5,357 nt of DNA from an uncultured beta proteobacterium (lineage in GTDB: Bacteria; Pseudomonadota; Gammaproteobacteria; Burkholderiales; Burkholderiaceae_B): positions 1 to 5,357 of the forward strand of contig CAIYWO010000076.1 in NCBI GenBank assembly GCA_903929925.1. Direction: 5' to 3'. The translations under genes were made by a program, and so were the position numbers. This document shows positions 5,166 through 5,357 of this stretch, one piece after another (the first letter of the stretch is position 1; every line of letters starts with the position of its first letter). The notes under the pieces were generated by a model that did no database searches, was not told the DNA's origin, and saw nothing but the letters and a program-made list of their open reading frames with translations.

Positions 5166-5357
5166 ATGAAGCCGCATGCACTGGTAATGGTTTTTTTAAC
5201 TGAGGCGCACAGAGAGTTGGTTGCGCAACACTTTGAGTTAATTTACGCGCCGAATGAAGGGTCCGGTGCGGATCGTAGCAACAGTGCTGCGCAGATTGCT
5301 GCGCATGGTGACACGATTCGTATTGTGTTGACCAATGGCGCAACTGGTATCACGACC
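5166..5357 (+). CDS. D-isomer-specific 2-hydroxyacid dehydrogenase, N-terminal 64 residues, cut by the window edge
   Basis: The frame runs open from ATG at 5166 to the right edge. The 64 visible residues begin MKPHALVMVFLTEAHRELVA and end with AAHGDTIRIVLTNGATGITT, which matches the start of the substrate-binding domain of NAD(P)H-dependent 2-hydroxyacid dehydrogenases of the glyoxylate/hydroxypyruvate reductase type; the conserved element is the (V/L)LTNGATG stretch at 54-61. The catalytic Arg, Glu and His and the nucleotide-binding fold lie beyond the window. Such enzymes reduce 2-keto acids to D-2-hydroxy acids or the reverse and are about 310-330 residues long. The start is 14 bases after the Bug/TctC stop, with only a weak GGGAC-like ribosome site, so it is probably co-transcribed. 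The exact substrate cannot be told. Confidence 0.82.
   Translation, partial: MKPHALVMVFLTEAHRELVAQHFELIYAPNEGSGADRSNSAAQIAAHGDTIRIVLTNGATGITT

Noticed and set aside
1..5357. Mobile element, toxin-antitoxin, defence system, CRISPR array, tRNA or other structural RNA
   Set aside because: No transposase, integrase, direct-repeat array, clover-leaf-like sequence or defence-type domain was seen on either strand; nearly all the sequence is explained by metabolic and transport genes.

Overview
The window looks like a piece of a proteobacterial chromosome, most likely from a betaproteobacterium of the order Burkholderiales (Alcaligenaceae or Comamonadaceae type). The reasons are the Bug/TctC-type orphan periplasmic binding protein, the TRAP transporter, the LysR regulator and the 2-hydroxyacid dehydrogenase, a mix that is very common in that order. 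Base composition looks close to half G+C by eye, which is low for many Burkholderiales, so the genus is left open. Genes are tightly packed and no mobile element, RNA gene, CRISPR array or recent insertion was seen.

Layout. Everything from position 1 to 4094 is read on the minus strand, in the order lysR-type regulator (4094-3204), DUF1445/YcsI-family putative hydro-lyase or D-glutamate cyclase homologue (3109-2333), TRAP solute-binding protein DctP (2244-1198), TRAP small permease DctQ (1188-580) and TRAP large permease DctM (583 to beyond the left edge). On the plus strand, divergent from the regulator, lie a Bug/TctC-family binding protein (4183-5151) and the first 64 codons of a D-isomer-specific 2-hydroxyacid dehydrogenase (5166 to beyond the right edge).

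Regulation. Between the regulator gene and the DUF1445 gene is a perfect 11-bp inverted repeat with a 3-bp spacer (3185-3209), which contains a T-N11-A core and overlaps the last codons of the regulator gene. It sits about 66 bp upstream of the start site implied by a weak candidate promoter, which is the usual place for a LysR-type recognition site. A similar half-site lies about three helical turns closer to the promoter. A stem-loop followed by five T on the minus strand separates the DUF1445 gene from dctP and could be a terminator or attenuator.

How the genes may work together. The simplest reading is a catabolic locus for one small carboxylate. The LysR protein senses it, the TRAP system imports it, the binding protein captures it or something related, and the DUF1445 protein and the dehydrogenase act on it or its products. 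The substrate cannot be named from this sequence. All families here are known; the less ordinary points are the combination, the operator geometry and some atypical residues in the two binding proteins and the DUF1445 protein.
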